Of a stretch of 33,112 bases of DNA, positions 24,380-32,695 are shown piece after piece (positions within the stretch are counted from its first letter, which is position 1; each line of letters starts with the position of its first letter). The stretch covers positions 1 through 33,112 of the forward strand of contig CALJJF010000233.1 of NCBI GenBank assembly GCA_937973935.1, written 5' to 3'. The stretch is from MKRK01 sp001896915. GTDB taxonomy: Bacteria > Bacillota > Clostridia > Oscillospirales > Acutalibacteraceae. A program made the position numbers and the translations under genes. Below the pieces are notes generated by a model. That model had not been told where the DNA came from and made no database searches. It saw only the letters and a list, made by a program, of their open reading frames with translations.

Positions 24380-25454
24380 ATTCCCCGAAGGAGATATCCA
24401 TGTTCTTGGCTGACAGAATCAGCTGATGGTCAGGGGGGACCGGTTTTGTTTTGCCTGCAATATCCGCCAGCTGATTGTGGGTGGTGATTCCGTTTTTGTT
24501 GGCTACGGTTACACCAAAAATGCCCTCTGCGATCAGCCCGGCTGCATACACACCGAACTGGGTCGCCAAAACCCTGTCGTAGGCTGACGGGGTGCCGCCC
24601 CGCAGGTAGTGCCCCGGCACCATGATCCGGGTCTCGATGCCGGTGCTTGCTTCAATGTGTTTTGCTATTCTGGCGGTTGCGGTGGTTTCTCCCGCTGTCT
24701 TGCGCTTTTGGGTTCTTTCCTTCTTTTTCATGAAGCTTTCTTCCACAGATAAGGCTCCTTCTGCCACAGCGATGATGGAAAAGGGTCTCTTTTTGCCGGC
24801 TCGCTTTTTGACAGACTGGGCGATTTTGTCCAAATCAAAGGGGATTTCGGGCAGAATGATAATGTCTGCACCTCCCGCAACAGCGGCGTATAAAGTCAGC
24901 CAGCCGGCTTTGTTGCCCATAATTTCAACCACCATAGCTCTGCTGTGGCTGGCGGCTGTGCTGTGCAGACGGTCAATCACGTCCGTTCCGATGTCCACGG
25001 CAGTATGAAACCCGAAGGTCACATCTGTGCCGTAAATGTCATTGTCAATGGTTTTGGGAAGCCCGATTACGTTCAGTCCCTGCTCCCGCAATAAGTTGGC
25101 AGTTTTGTGTGTTCCGTTGCCGCCTAAAATCAGCAAGCAGTCCAGTCCCATTTTTTCATAGTTTTGTTTCATGGCGCCGACCTTGTCCACATTGTCCTCG
25201 CCGATGACCTGAATGGTTTTGTAGGGCTGGCGGGAGGTGCCCAAAATCGTTCCGCCGGTGGTCAGAATTCCTGAAAAATCATCTGCCGCCATTCTGTGGG
25301 ATTCGCCGGTGATCAACCCGAGATAGCCATCCACAATGCCGATAATTTCGATGTCTTCCATTCGCTCATAAGCGGCTTTTGCCACACCTCTGATGGTTGC
25401 ATTCAGCCCGGGGCAGTCTCCCCCGCTGGTCAATATACCAATCTTTTTTGACAT
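24378..25454 (-). CDS. pfkA: 6-phosphofructokinase, mixed donor signature (group III type)
   Basis: 358 residues. Phosphorylates fructose 6-phosphate in glycolysis. Seen: 'GILTSGGDCPGLNATIRG' at residues 6-23, GGNGT at 111-115, 'PKTIDND' at 133-139 with catalytic Asp137, and 'MGNKAGW'. In E. coli numbering, position 104 is Gly (ATP-type) while 124 is Lys134 here (seen in PPi-type), so ATP versus pyrophosphate or polyphosphate use cannot be read off. Longer than the 320-residue bacterial ATP enzyme, with a Lys/Arg-rich insert around 240-250 ('KKKERTQKRKTAGE'). The start lies 24 bases after the ppk1 stop, so they form one operon. Confidence 0.93.
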   Translation of the reverse strand: MSKKIGILTSGGDCPGLNATIRGVAKAAYERMEDIEIIGIVDGYLGLITGESHRMAADDFSGILTTGGTILGTSRQPYKTIQVIGEDNVDKVGAMKQNYEKMGLDCLLILGGNGTHKTANLLREQGLNVIGLPKTIDNDIYGTDVTFGFHTAVDIGTDVIDRLHSTAASHSRAMVVEIMGNKAGWLTLYAAVAGGADIIILPEIPFDLDKIAQSVKKRAGKKRPFSIIAVAEGALSVEESFMKKKERTQKRKTAGETTATARIAKHIEASTGIETRIMVPGHYLRGGTPSAYDRVLATQFGVYAAGLIAEGIFGVTVANKNGITTHNQLADIAGKTKPVPPDHQLILSAKNMDISFGE

Positions 25455-25478
25455 TTCCTTCTCCGTTTCCGCTGTTGC

Positions 25479-27551
25479 TTATTGTATTTTCATGCGTTCC
25501 GCATTCTTGTATGCTTCTTCATACAGCGCCAGCTGGCTGTCCACCAGCTTTGTCCTTGCCGTGATCATCGGGCGGACATATTTTCCCGAGGGTTTTAGTA
25601 TTCTTGTTTTTACCTTGTCAGACAGATAAACCCGCATCACATGGTTAAGCTTTTGTTTGATTTTGCGGTCATAAATCGGCACAGCGACCTCAACCCGTTG
25701 GGTTGTGTTTCTGGTCATAAAATCCGCCGAGGAAATATAGAATTTTTTTGCTCTGCCTATGCCGAACACAAAAATCCTGGAATGCTCGAGAAATCGGCCT
25801 ACAATGCTTCTGACCTCAATGTTCTCGGTTTTGTCCTTGATGCCGGGTACGAGGCAGCAAATGCCCCTGACAATCAGAACGACACGTATTCCTGCCTGTC
25901 CTGCTTCTACCAGTTTATCAATCAACTGCTTATCTGTCAAGGAATTCATTTTTAAAACAATGCCCGCCGGCTCACCCCGCAGTTTTTTAGCGATTTCTCT
26001 GTCGATATTCTCAATAATCCTTGCTTTCAGCTCCAGCGGAGCCACAAGCAAATGCTTATTGTCAACCGCAAAAACCCCTTGCTCCAGGCTTTGAAATACA
26101 TTTTCCACATCCTTGGCGATTTCGCCGTGTGCGGTCAGGAGAGATACATCGGTATACAATCTGGCAGTGACCTCGTTGAAATTGCCTGTTCCGATTTGGC
26201 AAATGCGGTTTTTCTTTTCAGTGTTCATCTCTATGAGAAGCAGCTTACAGTGTACCTTGTAGTTAGGCAGACCGTACACCACCTTGCAGCCGGCTTCCTC
26301 CAGCCTGTTGGACCAGTCGATGTTGTTTTCCTCATCAAACCGTGCCCGCAGCTCTACCACACAAGTGATTTCCTTTCCGTTTCTGGCGGCTTCGATGAGG
26401 TTGTGTATGATTTTCGAGTTGTTCGCTACCCGGTACATACAGATTTTTATGGCGGTAACCCGGCTGTCCTTGGAAGCCTGCTCAAGTAAAGCGATAAAAT
26501 GACCAATATCCTCAAAGGGATAAAACAGCATCAGATCCCGTTGCAATATTTGATCAATTATGGGAAGGGTTTGATCAATGGCCGGGTTTTTTTGGGGTAT
26601 CAGGACCTTATAATATAAATCCTTATATTCTGCTTTGGACAGCTTGGTTTCTATCCCTTCCAGAAATTTCAGATTGAGTGGTGAGCTTTGCCTGCCCGCC
26701 TGCCCCTTTTCCAAGGAAAGGGTCTTTCTCAAATGTGTAATGAGCTTCTGACAATTGTCTCCTGAATATTTCAGACGGACAGGTGCCAGCTTGTTGCGGC
26801 GTTCAATAAGTTTGGACATGGTGTCCCGAAAATCGATGTCATACTCATACAAGCCTTCGTTTTCATTGATATCGGCATTTCGGATGATGGTAAAAACGGC
26901 TCGTTCCAAAATTTTAAATTTGTGAAAAATCTTGTGGGAAAATATTTTGATCAAGTCTTCGATTAAGATAAATTTGGCTTTTGCCCCGGGGATGAAGATA
27001 ATTTTCGGCAGCTCGCTGTGCACCGGGATCAGACCGAATCGTATACTGCTGTTTTTGGTTTCCAGCGTAATTCCCACCACGATTTGACCGTTCGGAAAAA
27101 ACGGGAACGGGTGTCTTTTTTCTATGATATAAGGGGAAACCACCGGACCGATTTCCTTTTCGAATTTTGTTCTCAGATATTCTTTGTCCTCCGCTTCCAT
27201 ATCGTCTGTACTGATTTGGGTCACACCATATGGTTCCAGTAGTGTCAGAATCCGGGAATACGCCCTGTCATAACGGGGTAATAATTTATTGGTATGTCTT
27301 TCAACGCCTTTGATTTGCTCATAAGCGGTCTTCCCTTGCTTATCGTCTTTAAAATCATCATCTAACAGCAATCTGTCATTTAACGTACCAAGACGAACCC
27401 TGAAAAACTCATCAAAATTACTTGAAAATATCGATATGAATTTGAGCCGCTCCATCAAAGGGTTGTCTCCGTTTTCCGCTTCCTCCAGAACCCTCTCATT
27501 GAATTTAATCCAGCTGATCTCTCTGTTTTCGAAAATATCTTTTTCTTTCAT
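25479..27551 (-). CDS. ppk1: Polyphosphate kinase 1
   Basis: 690 residues, normal length. Reversible transfer of ATP gamma-phosphate to inorganic polyphosphate; membrane-associated in other bacteria. N-terminal 'FENREISWIKFNERVLEEAE' and 'RLKFISIFSSNFDEFFRVR'; the phosphorylated His is His434 in 'NYKVHCKLLLIE'; 'ARLYTDVSLLT', 'LEHSRIFVFG' (second active-site His) and 'SSADFMTRNTTQRVEV' complete the two phospholipase-D-like domains. AAAGGAC precedes the ATG by ten bases. First gene of a two-gene unit with pfkA. Confidence 0.97.
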   Translation of the reverse strand: MKEKDIFENREISWIKFNERVLEEAENGDNPLMERLKFISIFSSNFDEFFRVRLGTLNDRLLLDDDFKDDKQGKTAYEQIKGVERHTNKLLPRYDRAYSRILTLLEPYGVTQISTDDMEAEDKEYLRTKFEKEIGPVVSPYIIEKRHPFPFFPNGQIVVGITLETKNSSIRFGLIPVHSELPKIIFIPGAKAKFILIEDLIKIFSHKIFHKFKILERAVFTIIRNADINENEGLYEYDIDFRDTMSKLIERRNKLAPVRLKYSGDNCQKLITHLRKTLSLEKGQAGRQSSPLNLKFLEGIETKLSKAEYKDLYYKVLIPQKNPAIDQTLPIIDQILQRDLMLFYPFEDIGHFIALLEQASKDSRVTAIKICMYRVANNSKIIHNLIEAARNGKEITCVVELRARFDEENNIDWSNRLEEAGCKVVYGLPNYKVHCKLLLIEMNTEKKNRICQIGTGNFNEVTARLYTDVSLLTAHGEIAKDVENVFQSLEQGVFAVDNKHLLVAPLELKARIIENIDREIAKKLRGEPAGIVLKMNSLTDKQLIDKLVEAGQAGIRVVLIVRGICCLVPGIKDKTENIEVRSIVGRFLEHSRIFVFGIGRAKKFYISSADFMTRNTTQRVEVAVPIYDRKIKQKLNHVMRVYLSDKVKTRILKPSGKYVRPMITARTKLVDSQLALYEEAYKNAERMKIQ

Positions 27552-27751
27552 TCCAATTATGTCCTTTCCTTAGCCCGGTCAATATTGATTGAAAAACCTG
27601 TCTCACGCAGTAATATTGACGGCGAAAGTGAATATATCATTGCCTCATATGTCGATATAACATTCCCTGTCCTTATTTTAGCATAGATATGTTAAATTTA
27701 TGTGAAATTTCAAACTTTTCTGCATTTTTTTACATAATAATTGTTATACTG
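27552..27751. other. Gene-free stretch upstream of ppk1
   Basis: AT-rich, with no credible frame. It should hold the ppk1 promoter; a possible minus-strand -10 (TAAAAT near 27675) lacks a good -35, so I do not call it. The remaining part up to 27903 is the terminator at 27752-27788 and about 115 bases in which I see nothing. Confidence 0.4.
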
Positions 27752-27788
27752 TAAAAACAAAACAGACATTGAGTGCCACAATGTCTGT
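27752..27788 (-). terminator. Rho-independent terminator of the aminotransferase gene
   Basis: Perfect 10-bp stem 27762-27771 with 27779-27788, 7-base loop, followed on the minus strand by TTTGTTTTTAC. It is 116 bases beyond the stop. Confidence 0.85.
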
Positions 27789-27903
27789 TCTCATATAAAA
27801 TAACTATTTAAAATTGAATTTTTAACTACATCAATGAATATTTCTGTCTGTCCGGCGGGTATACAGAGCAAACGGGTGATGATATGCGCTTTATGAATGC
27901 GTG

Positions 27904-29127
27904 TTATCTGCGAGACAAAACTTCCTGTTTTTTCTCCAGCAGCATTTTGAGTGTGTCGGTGATATATTTTATTTCATCGTCTTTTAGCAAGGTGTGCAGT
28001 GGCAGGGTAATTTCATTTTGGTAGGTTTCATAGGATACCGGGAAATTCTTAATTTCAAAGCCCAGGTATTTGTATGCGGTATGCATGGGCAGAGGTTTGT
28101 AATGCACATTCGCCGCAATTCCGTTTTCAGCCAGCTTTATCATCATGTCATTTCTGTAAGCTTCATCCTTACCCGTTAAGCGAATCATATAAAGATGACA
28201 GCTGGATTTGAAATTTTCTCCCTGATGGGAAAGGATTTCTACGGGTGCGTCAGACAGATACTTGTTATACAGTTCAATGATTTCAATTCTTCTTTTCAGA
28301 ATATCATCATACCGTTTCATTTGTGCAAGACCCATTGCGGCGGTGATATCTGTCATATTGCATTTATAAGAGGGTGAGATGATGTCATATTCCCAGGCTC
28401 CCAGCTGTGTTTTGGATAAAGCGTCTTTGGATTGGCCATGGAGGGACAGAAGCATATAATCCTGATAAAGCTTGTCGTTATCCACACCGATAATATCGCG
28501 CCATACCACGGCCCCGCCTTCCGCGGTGGTAAGGTTTTTGACGGCATGAAACGAAAAAGCCGTAAAGTCCGCAAGATTTCCTGATTTTATACCGTCTCTT
28601 TCACCCCCGAAGGAATGGGCGGCATCTGCCATTACCACAATACGGCCAAATGCCTCCTGCAGATCGGTCTGCCCATGAAACAGTCTCTTTTTCTTCTCCA
28701 CGATTTCAAAAATCCGTTTATAATCGCACACCACACCGGCAATGTCCACGGGTATGATCACCTTGGTGTTCTCCGTGATCATTTCCTCCAGCTTGTCATA
28801 ATCCATCTCATAGCCGTCTTTGATGTCGCATAATTTTATGGTAGCACCAACATGAAGTCCGACGCTGGCGGACGCTGTGTAGGTATAAGCGCTGGTGATT
28901 ACTTCATCCCCTTGTCTGACACCCAGCAATCTTAAGGTGAGCTCCATGGCTGCCGTAGCGGAGTTGAAGCACACACACTTTGACACCTTGCAGTAATCTG
29001 CGATGGTTTTTTCAAGAAGCTTTGTTCTCGGACCAGTTGTGATCCATCCTGATTTTAGCGCTTCTGTTACTTCTTCAATTTCAACATCCGTGATATCCGG
29101 CGGAGAAAACGGGATATTATATTTCAT
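27904..29127 (-). CDS. DegT/DnrJ/EryC1/StrS-family PLP aminotransferase
   Basis: 407 residues, ATG with GAGGAT nine bases upstream. Family members aminate keto-sugars on nucleotide carriers (for example UDP-4-keto sugars) in glycan or antibiotic pathways. Seen: 'LKSGWITTGPRTKLLE' at the N-terminus, 'FNSATAAMELTLRLLG', 'DEVITSAYTYTASAS', 'MADAAHSFGG' and the PLP lysine K197 in 'SFHAVKNLTTAEGG'; C-terminal 'GIAANVHYKPLPMHTAY'. It stands alone between its own promoter and terminator, with no nucleotide-sugar dehydratase or glycosyltransferase nearby, so the sugar substrate is unknown. Confidence 0.93.
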   Translation of the reverse strand: MKYNIPFSPPDITDVEIEEVTEALKSGWITTGPRTKLLEKTIADYCKVSKCVCFNSATAAMELTLRLLGVRQGDEVITSAYTYTASASVGLHVGATIKLCDIKDGYEMDYDKLEEMITENTKVIIPVDIAGVVCDYKRIFEIVEKKKRLFHGQTDLQEAFGRIVVMADAAHSFGGERDGIKSGNLADFTAFSFHAVKNLTTAEGGAVVWRDIIGVDNDKLYQDYMLLSLHGQSKDALSKTQLGAWEYDIISPSYKCNMTDITAAMGLAQMKRYDDILKRRIEIIELYNKYLSDAPVEILSHQGENFKSSCHLYMIRLTGKDEAYRNDMMIKLAENGIAANVHYKPLPMHTAYKYLGFEIKNFPVSYETYQNEITLPLHTLLKDDEIKYITDTLKMLLEKKQEVLSRR

Positions 29128-29165
29128 TTTTTTATCCTCAATTTTAGTTTATTTTTACTCTTCAC

Positions 29166-29194
29166 ATTATACAAAGCATTTATACAAAAATCAA
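29166..29194 (-). promoter_or_regulatory. Sigma-A type promoter of the aminotransferase gene
   Basis: Minus strand: -35 TTGATT (29189-29194), 17-base spacer, -10 TATAAT (29166-29171). Confidence 0.85.
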
Positions 29195-29202
29195 CTGAGA
29201 AT

Positions 29203-29231
29203 TTGACAATTTATGCACAGCCCCATATAAT
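29203..29231 (+). promoter_or_regulatory. Consensus promoter of thpR-vanZ
   Basis: -35 TTGACA (29203-29208), 17-base spacer, -10 TATAAT (29226-29231), a perfect consensus placed back to back with the aminotransferase promoter (9 bases apart). The leader to the TTG start is about 100 bases. Confidence 0.9.
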
Positions 29232-29340
29232 ATGAATTAGAACAATAAATTAAGCGGCTTTTTCTGCTGCATTATCATACGAACTGTTTCTGTTTCCCAT
29301 CCCAGAACGGTGTATCATTTTTTGTGAAGGATATGATTTT

Positions 29341-29889
29341 TTGAGGTTATTTATCGCACTTGTCTTTGAGCAATCGATGGAAAAATTAATTGGCTTGATC
29401 CATCAAGTCAAACAAAACAGCACAAAGGGAAGCTTTACAAGACAGGAAAATCTTCATGTAACCCTTGCTTTTCTGGGAGAAACAAATGCCGAAAAAATTG
29501 ATCTGATCAAGGCATGTATGGACACATCCTGCCTGAGTGATCCTTTGATTCTCACTGTGAAGGGCATTGACAGGTTTCATAGTGTAACGGGCGATCTCGT
29601 CTTTGCGTCTGTGAACCCCAGCAAGGATTTACTGGATTTACAAATATGTCTGGAAAGCGAATTGAGAAAATCGGGTTTTCCTCTGGAGCAGAGGACGTTT
29701 CGGCCCCATATCACATTGGGGCGCAACGTGGTTTTTTCCGAAAGCTTTGACAAAGCCAAGACCAAAATGGAATTTGAGGAACTAAACGAGCGGATAGAAA
29801 AGCTTGTTTTGATGAAAAGTGAAAGAATCGGCGGTAAACTGACCTACACGCCTGTTTATGAAGCGAAATTGAGGGATATGACAGCATGA
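29341..29889 (+). CDS. thpR: RNA 2',3'-cyclic phosphodiesterase (2H family, ThpR/LigT)
   Basis: 182 residues from a TTG start with AAGGAT nine bases upstream; no usable ATG exists near it. Opens 2',3'-cyclic phosphates on RNA ends; older name 2'-5' RNA ligase. Both catalytic HxT motifs are present: H39-V-T41 ('LHVTLAFLGE') and H123-I-T125 ('RPHITLGR'), with the family's N-terminal 'RLFIAL'. Its last four bases (ATGA) overlap the start of the vanZ-like gene. Confidence 0.93.
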   Translation: MRLFIALVFEQSMEKLIGLIHQVKQNSTKGSFTRQENLHVTLAFLGETNAEKIDLIKACMDTSCLSDPLILTVKGIDRFHSVTGDLVFASVNPSKDLLDLQICLESELRKSGFPLEQRTFRPHITLGRNVVFSESFDKAKTKMEFEELNERIEKLVLMKSERIGGKLTYTPVYEAKLRDMTA

Positions 29890-30392
29890 AAAAACAAAAA
29901 GTATTTTTTCTGTTCCCATGGCTGATGGTTGCTACCTGGGCTGTGGTGATTTTCATGTTTTCTGCAGAAACGGGAGCACAATCCTCCCAGCTTAGTGAAG
30001 GAATCACCACAAGGATCATCCCGTTTTTCTTTGCGCTGCTGGGAAAAAGCCAAGATACCTCTTCCATGAATGCTGCCGTTTTGGTGATGCACGGTTATCT
30101 TCGGGAGTTTGCCCATATGCTGGAATACTCGGTTTTGGGACTGCTCACATATCATGCCGTTATCAGGACGACGTCATTTGCCTCCATTCGTATTTCAGGG
30201 TCATTTTTGCTTTGCTTCCTTTATGCATTGAGTGATGAAATCCACCAGTTGTTCGTGCCGGAACGGACCTTTCAGCTCATTGATTTATGTATGGACTCCA
30301 TAGGAATATTGCTGGGAATTTTTCTGTGCCGTCTGATCGCCATTAAGATTGACAAACAAAAAGCTAAACGCAGCGGGGTTCTGCATCCATAA
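29886..30392 (+). CDS. VanZ-like membrane protein
   Basis: 168 residues, starting inside the thpR stop (ATGA overlap), so translationally coupled. Four hydrophobic segments: about 7-25, 72-92, 100-120 and 138-155. VanZ-family hallmarks: 'REFAHMLEYSVLGLL' and 'YALSDEIHQLFVPERTFQLIDLCMDSIGILLG'. The founding member gives low-level teicoplanin resistance, but most chromosomal homologues have no known role, and nothing else here suggests glycopeptide resistance. Terminated just downstream. Confidence 0.9.
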   Translation: MKKQKVFFLFPWLMVATWAVVIFMFSAETGAQSSQLSEGITTRIIPFFFALLGKSQDTSSMNAAVLVMHGYLREFAHMLEYSVLGLLTYHAVIRTTSFASIRISGSFLLCFLYALSDEIHQLFVPERTFQLIDLCMDSIGILLGIFLCRLIAIKIDKQKAKRSGVLHP

Positions 30393-30403
30393 ATATTACA
30401 ATA

Positions 30404-30445
30404 AGGGCTGATGCACATTTTTTGTGTATCAGCCCCTTTTGTTTT
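30404..30445 (+). terminator. Rho-independent terminator of thpR-vanZ
   Basis: 13-bp stem 30405-30417 with 30423-30435 (one G-U pair), loop TTTTT, followed by CTTTTGTTTT. Confidence 0.88.
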
Positions 30446-30540
30446 CATAAATTCCTATGGATTTCACACAATATCACACATTTCTTCAGAAACAATCCCA
30501 AAAACCAAGGTTATACTAAAACCAGAAAAGAGGTGGTTTC

Positions 30541-30891
30541 TTGAAACGTTTCATTTTAATCATAAGTTTTATTTTTGTTTTCCTGTTTTCTCTGACTGGC
30601 TGTGCCGGAAATTCTGCCGAAACCGGTTCGGTGGATAAAAGCGGAAGCAAAAACGACAGTGCTTCTCAAAACGCAGCACAAAACAATACCGCAGGAAAAA
30701 CAACCCTGCCCGGCCAACAGGGTAAGGCTATAAATACCGCCGAAGAGATTGAGCAAATTTTAAACGGAATGAATTTGAATTCAGACAAAGCGGATATCAA
30801 GATCGAGGAGAACACAAATGCCGTTGATAACTCCGCCGGCGAGCTGAATAAAATCCTTGAAAACGGTTCAGACAATATTAACTTCAATTGA
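30541..30891 (+). CDS. Small lipoprotein of unknown function
   Basis: 116 residues from a TTG start (30541) with GAGGTGG upstream. Signal peptide with lipobox LTGC, lipidated Cys21. The mature part is Asn/Ser/Gly-rich and disordered to about residue 60, then has a short helix 'NTAEEIEQILNGMNLNS' and a final 'AGELNKILENGSDNINFN'. No domain recognised. It sits 16 bases before the secreted coiled-coil gene and probably shares its transcript. Confidence 0.75.
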   Translation: MKRFILIISFIFVFLFSLTGCAGNSAETGSVDKSGSKNDSASQNAAQNNTAGKTTLPGQQGKAINTAEEIEQILNGMNLNSDKADIKIEENTNAVDNSAGELNKILENGSDNINFN

Positions 30892-30907
30892 TGAAAGGAA
30901 TTTATTT

Positions 30908-31864
30908 ATGAAAAAGAAAATACTATCCTTCCTCAGCATGGTGCTGATTCTATCCTTTGTTTTTTCCACTACCGCGCTGGCAGATACCAAGCAGCGTGTT
31001 ATTCAGGACAAAGCCCAACAGCTGCGGCAAGATACACAAAAAAGATTACACGACATCCGGGATATCAACAACAGCTTAAGTGCAGAGCTTCAAAAACTTC
31101 GCAAAGAGGCTGCCGATATTGTTCGTAAAATCACCAATCATTTAAAAGGCGTTTCTGACGAGCAATATGCAAACGATCCGGTATATCTTTCTATCAAAAC
31201 TGCACTGAACAATGCAAAAACCGCATTACAGGAAAGTGAAAAGAACAACTCTGTTGCCGAGGATATCAAAGCATATCGCGAACTGTTAAAGACCGATGAA
31301 GCTGCCGCTGCTGCCAAACTGGAGGAAATCAAAGCAGCTCTGGAAGCCAAGCAATCTGCATTCACACAATTGATCACGGATTTAAAAGCTGCCCTGTCCA
31401 GCTCCGAAAGCTTTACCGCTGATAAAAAAGAAAAGATTAATGAATGGTTGGATTTCAGACAGGATGTAATGGATAAAAGGGTGATTATTTCCGAAAACCA
31501 TACTGCCATCGTGAAAGCCGAAAGGGACAGCCGGAATATAATCAACCAAATCGTCGCAACAATTGCAGCCAACAAGGATCTGCTGGCTGACAAACAAGAT
31601 GAGCTCGCTTTGGTGGTTTCCAACATGAAGGAGATCAAAAATTCATTGAAACTGAAAGACGGGAGCATCCGGGTCTTGTCTGCTGAATATAATGCACTGC
31701 GGCTGAAAAAGGATTATGCCGGTGCGCTGGCTAAGCTTGATGAAATTGCTGCTGTACAGACAGCAAGAATTGCCGCTCTGAATAGCCTGAAAACGCAGCT
31801 GAACGACCAGCTGATTGCCATTGAAGCTATCATTGCTTCCCCGGCCGTCACCACCGCCGCATAA
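30908..31864 (+). CDS. Secreted coiled-coil protein of unknown function
   Basis: 318 residues from ATG at 30908 (AAGGA eight bases upstream); an upstream in-frame Met lies in the lipoprotein gene. Signal peptide 1-25, cleavage after ALA. The mature protein is almost entirely Ala/Lys/Glu/Leu helix with heptad-like spacing, including 'AELQKLRKEAADIVRKI', 'AAAAKLEEIKAALEAKQ' and 'LDEIAAVQTARIAALNSLKTQL'; no Cys and no enzymatic motif. It has no membrane anchor, so it may partner with the lipoprotein encoded just before it. Ends in its own terminator. Confidence 0.8.
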   Translation: MKKKILSFLSMVLILSFVFSTTALADTKQRVIQDKAQQLRQDTQKRLHDIRDINNSLSAELQKLRKEAADIVRKITNHLKGVSDEQYANDPVYLSIKTALNNAKTALQESEKNNSVAEDIKAYRELLKTDEAAAAAKLEEIKAALEAKQSAFTQLITDLKAALSSSESFTADKKEKINEWLDFRQDVMDKRVIISENHTAIVKAERDSRNIINQIVATIAANKDLLADKQDELALVVSNMKEIKNSLKLKDGSIRVLSAEYNALRLKKDYAGALAKLDEIAAVQTARIAALNSLKTQLNDQLIAIEAIIASPAVTTAA

Positions 31865-31887
31865 TATCCACATCCCAGGGAACAAAC

Positions 31888-31922
31888 AAAAATAGCGGGG
31901 CTATGCCCGCTATTTTTGTATT
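31888..31922 (+). terminator. Rho-independent terminator of the coiled-coil gene
   Basis: Perfect 12-bp stem 31888-31899 with 31906-31917, 6-base loop, ending in TATTTTTGTATTT. Confidence 0.9.
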
Positions 31923-31950
31923 TGCGAAATCAATTTATTTGGGCTATAAT
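31922..31950 (+). promoter_or_regulatory. Promoter of the two-component system
   Basis: -35 TTGCGA (31922-31927), 17-base spacer, -10 TATAAT (31945-31950), about 35 bases before the response regulator start and directly after the preceding terminator. Confidence 0.75.
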
Positions 31951-31985
31951 AATACATAACAGTGCCGGAAAAGAGGGTAAATAAA

Positions 31986-32654
31986 ATGAATTACAAGGTG
32001 TTTCTTTTAGAAGATGACGACGAGCTTCGTGATATTTTATCCAGCTATCTGAGGCGTGAAAACTATGATATCTGCAGCTTCAGCACAGGCATCCAAGCAA
32101 TCTCAGCCATACAGAACAAACCTCATCTTTGGATCCTAGACATTATGCTGCCGGATACCGACGGTTATGAGGTCATCAAAAAAATCAAAGCAAAAACCCC
32201 TTCTGTCCCGGTTATTTTTATTTCCGCCCGGGACCAGACCCTGGACCGGGTGCTCGGTCTTGAAATGGGGAGTGATGATTATATCGCCAAGCCGTTTTTG
32301 CCCAGAGAGCTTGTGATCCGTGTGAAAAAGCTTTTAGAGCGCACGTACGGCACCACCGAAACTCCGGGGAAAACCTATATCATTAACAATTATGAGGTGG
32401 ACGAAGAAAAGAGAACGGTGACCGAAGAAGGAAGCGAAATATTCCTAACCTCAAAGGAAATGGATCTTTTACTGACCTTTGTCCGAAATACGGGCCGGCC
32501 CTTCTCCCGGGACAGCTTACTGACATTGATCTGGGGTGACGACTATTTCGGCAGCGAGCGGGTGGTGGACGATTTAATCCGAAGACTGCGAAAAAAACTG
32601 CCGGACTTGCACATCGAAACCGTATACGGTCAGGGATATCGACTTGTAATCTGA
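31986..32654 (+). CDS. OmpR/PhoB-family response regulator
   Basis: 222 residues from ATG at 31986 with AGAGGG upstream; an in-frame GTG at 31962 lacks a site. Receiver domain: acidic pocket E9-D10-D11, phospho-acceptor Asp52 ('LWILDIMLPDTDG'), Ser80 and Lys102 ('IAKPF'). C-terminal winged helix: 'LTSKEMDLLLTFVRNTGRPFSR', 'VVDDLIRRLRKKL' and 'IETVYGQGYRLVI'. Binds DNA as a phosphorylated dimer. Cotranscribed with the kinase 41 bases downstream. Confidence 0.96.
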   Translation: MNYKVFLLEDDDELRDILSSYLRRENYDICSFSTGIQAISAIQNKPHLWILDIMLPDTDGYEVIKKIKAKTPSVPVIFISARDQTLDRVLGLEMGSDDYIAKPFLPRELVIRVKKLLERTYGTTETPGKTYIINNYEVDEEKRTVTEEGSEIFLTSKEMDLLLTFVRNTGRPFSRDSLLTLIWGDDYFGSERVVDDLIRRLRKKLPDLHIETVYGQGYRLVI

Positions 32655-32695
32655 CCCTTGCCACCGTATGGATCGTTACAAAAGGAGAGAACAAA

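Noticed and set aside
29886..30392. vanZ as a glycopeptide resistance determinant
   Set aside because: No vanA/H/X/S/R-type genes are present; the protein is a generic VanZ-family membrane protein coupled to thpR.
31138..31668. 176-codon minus-strand frame
   Set aside because: Mirror of the Ala/Lys/Glu-rich coiled-coil gene, which has a signal peptide, ribosome binding site and terminator.
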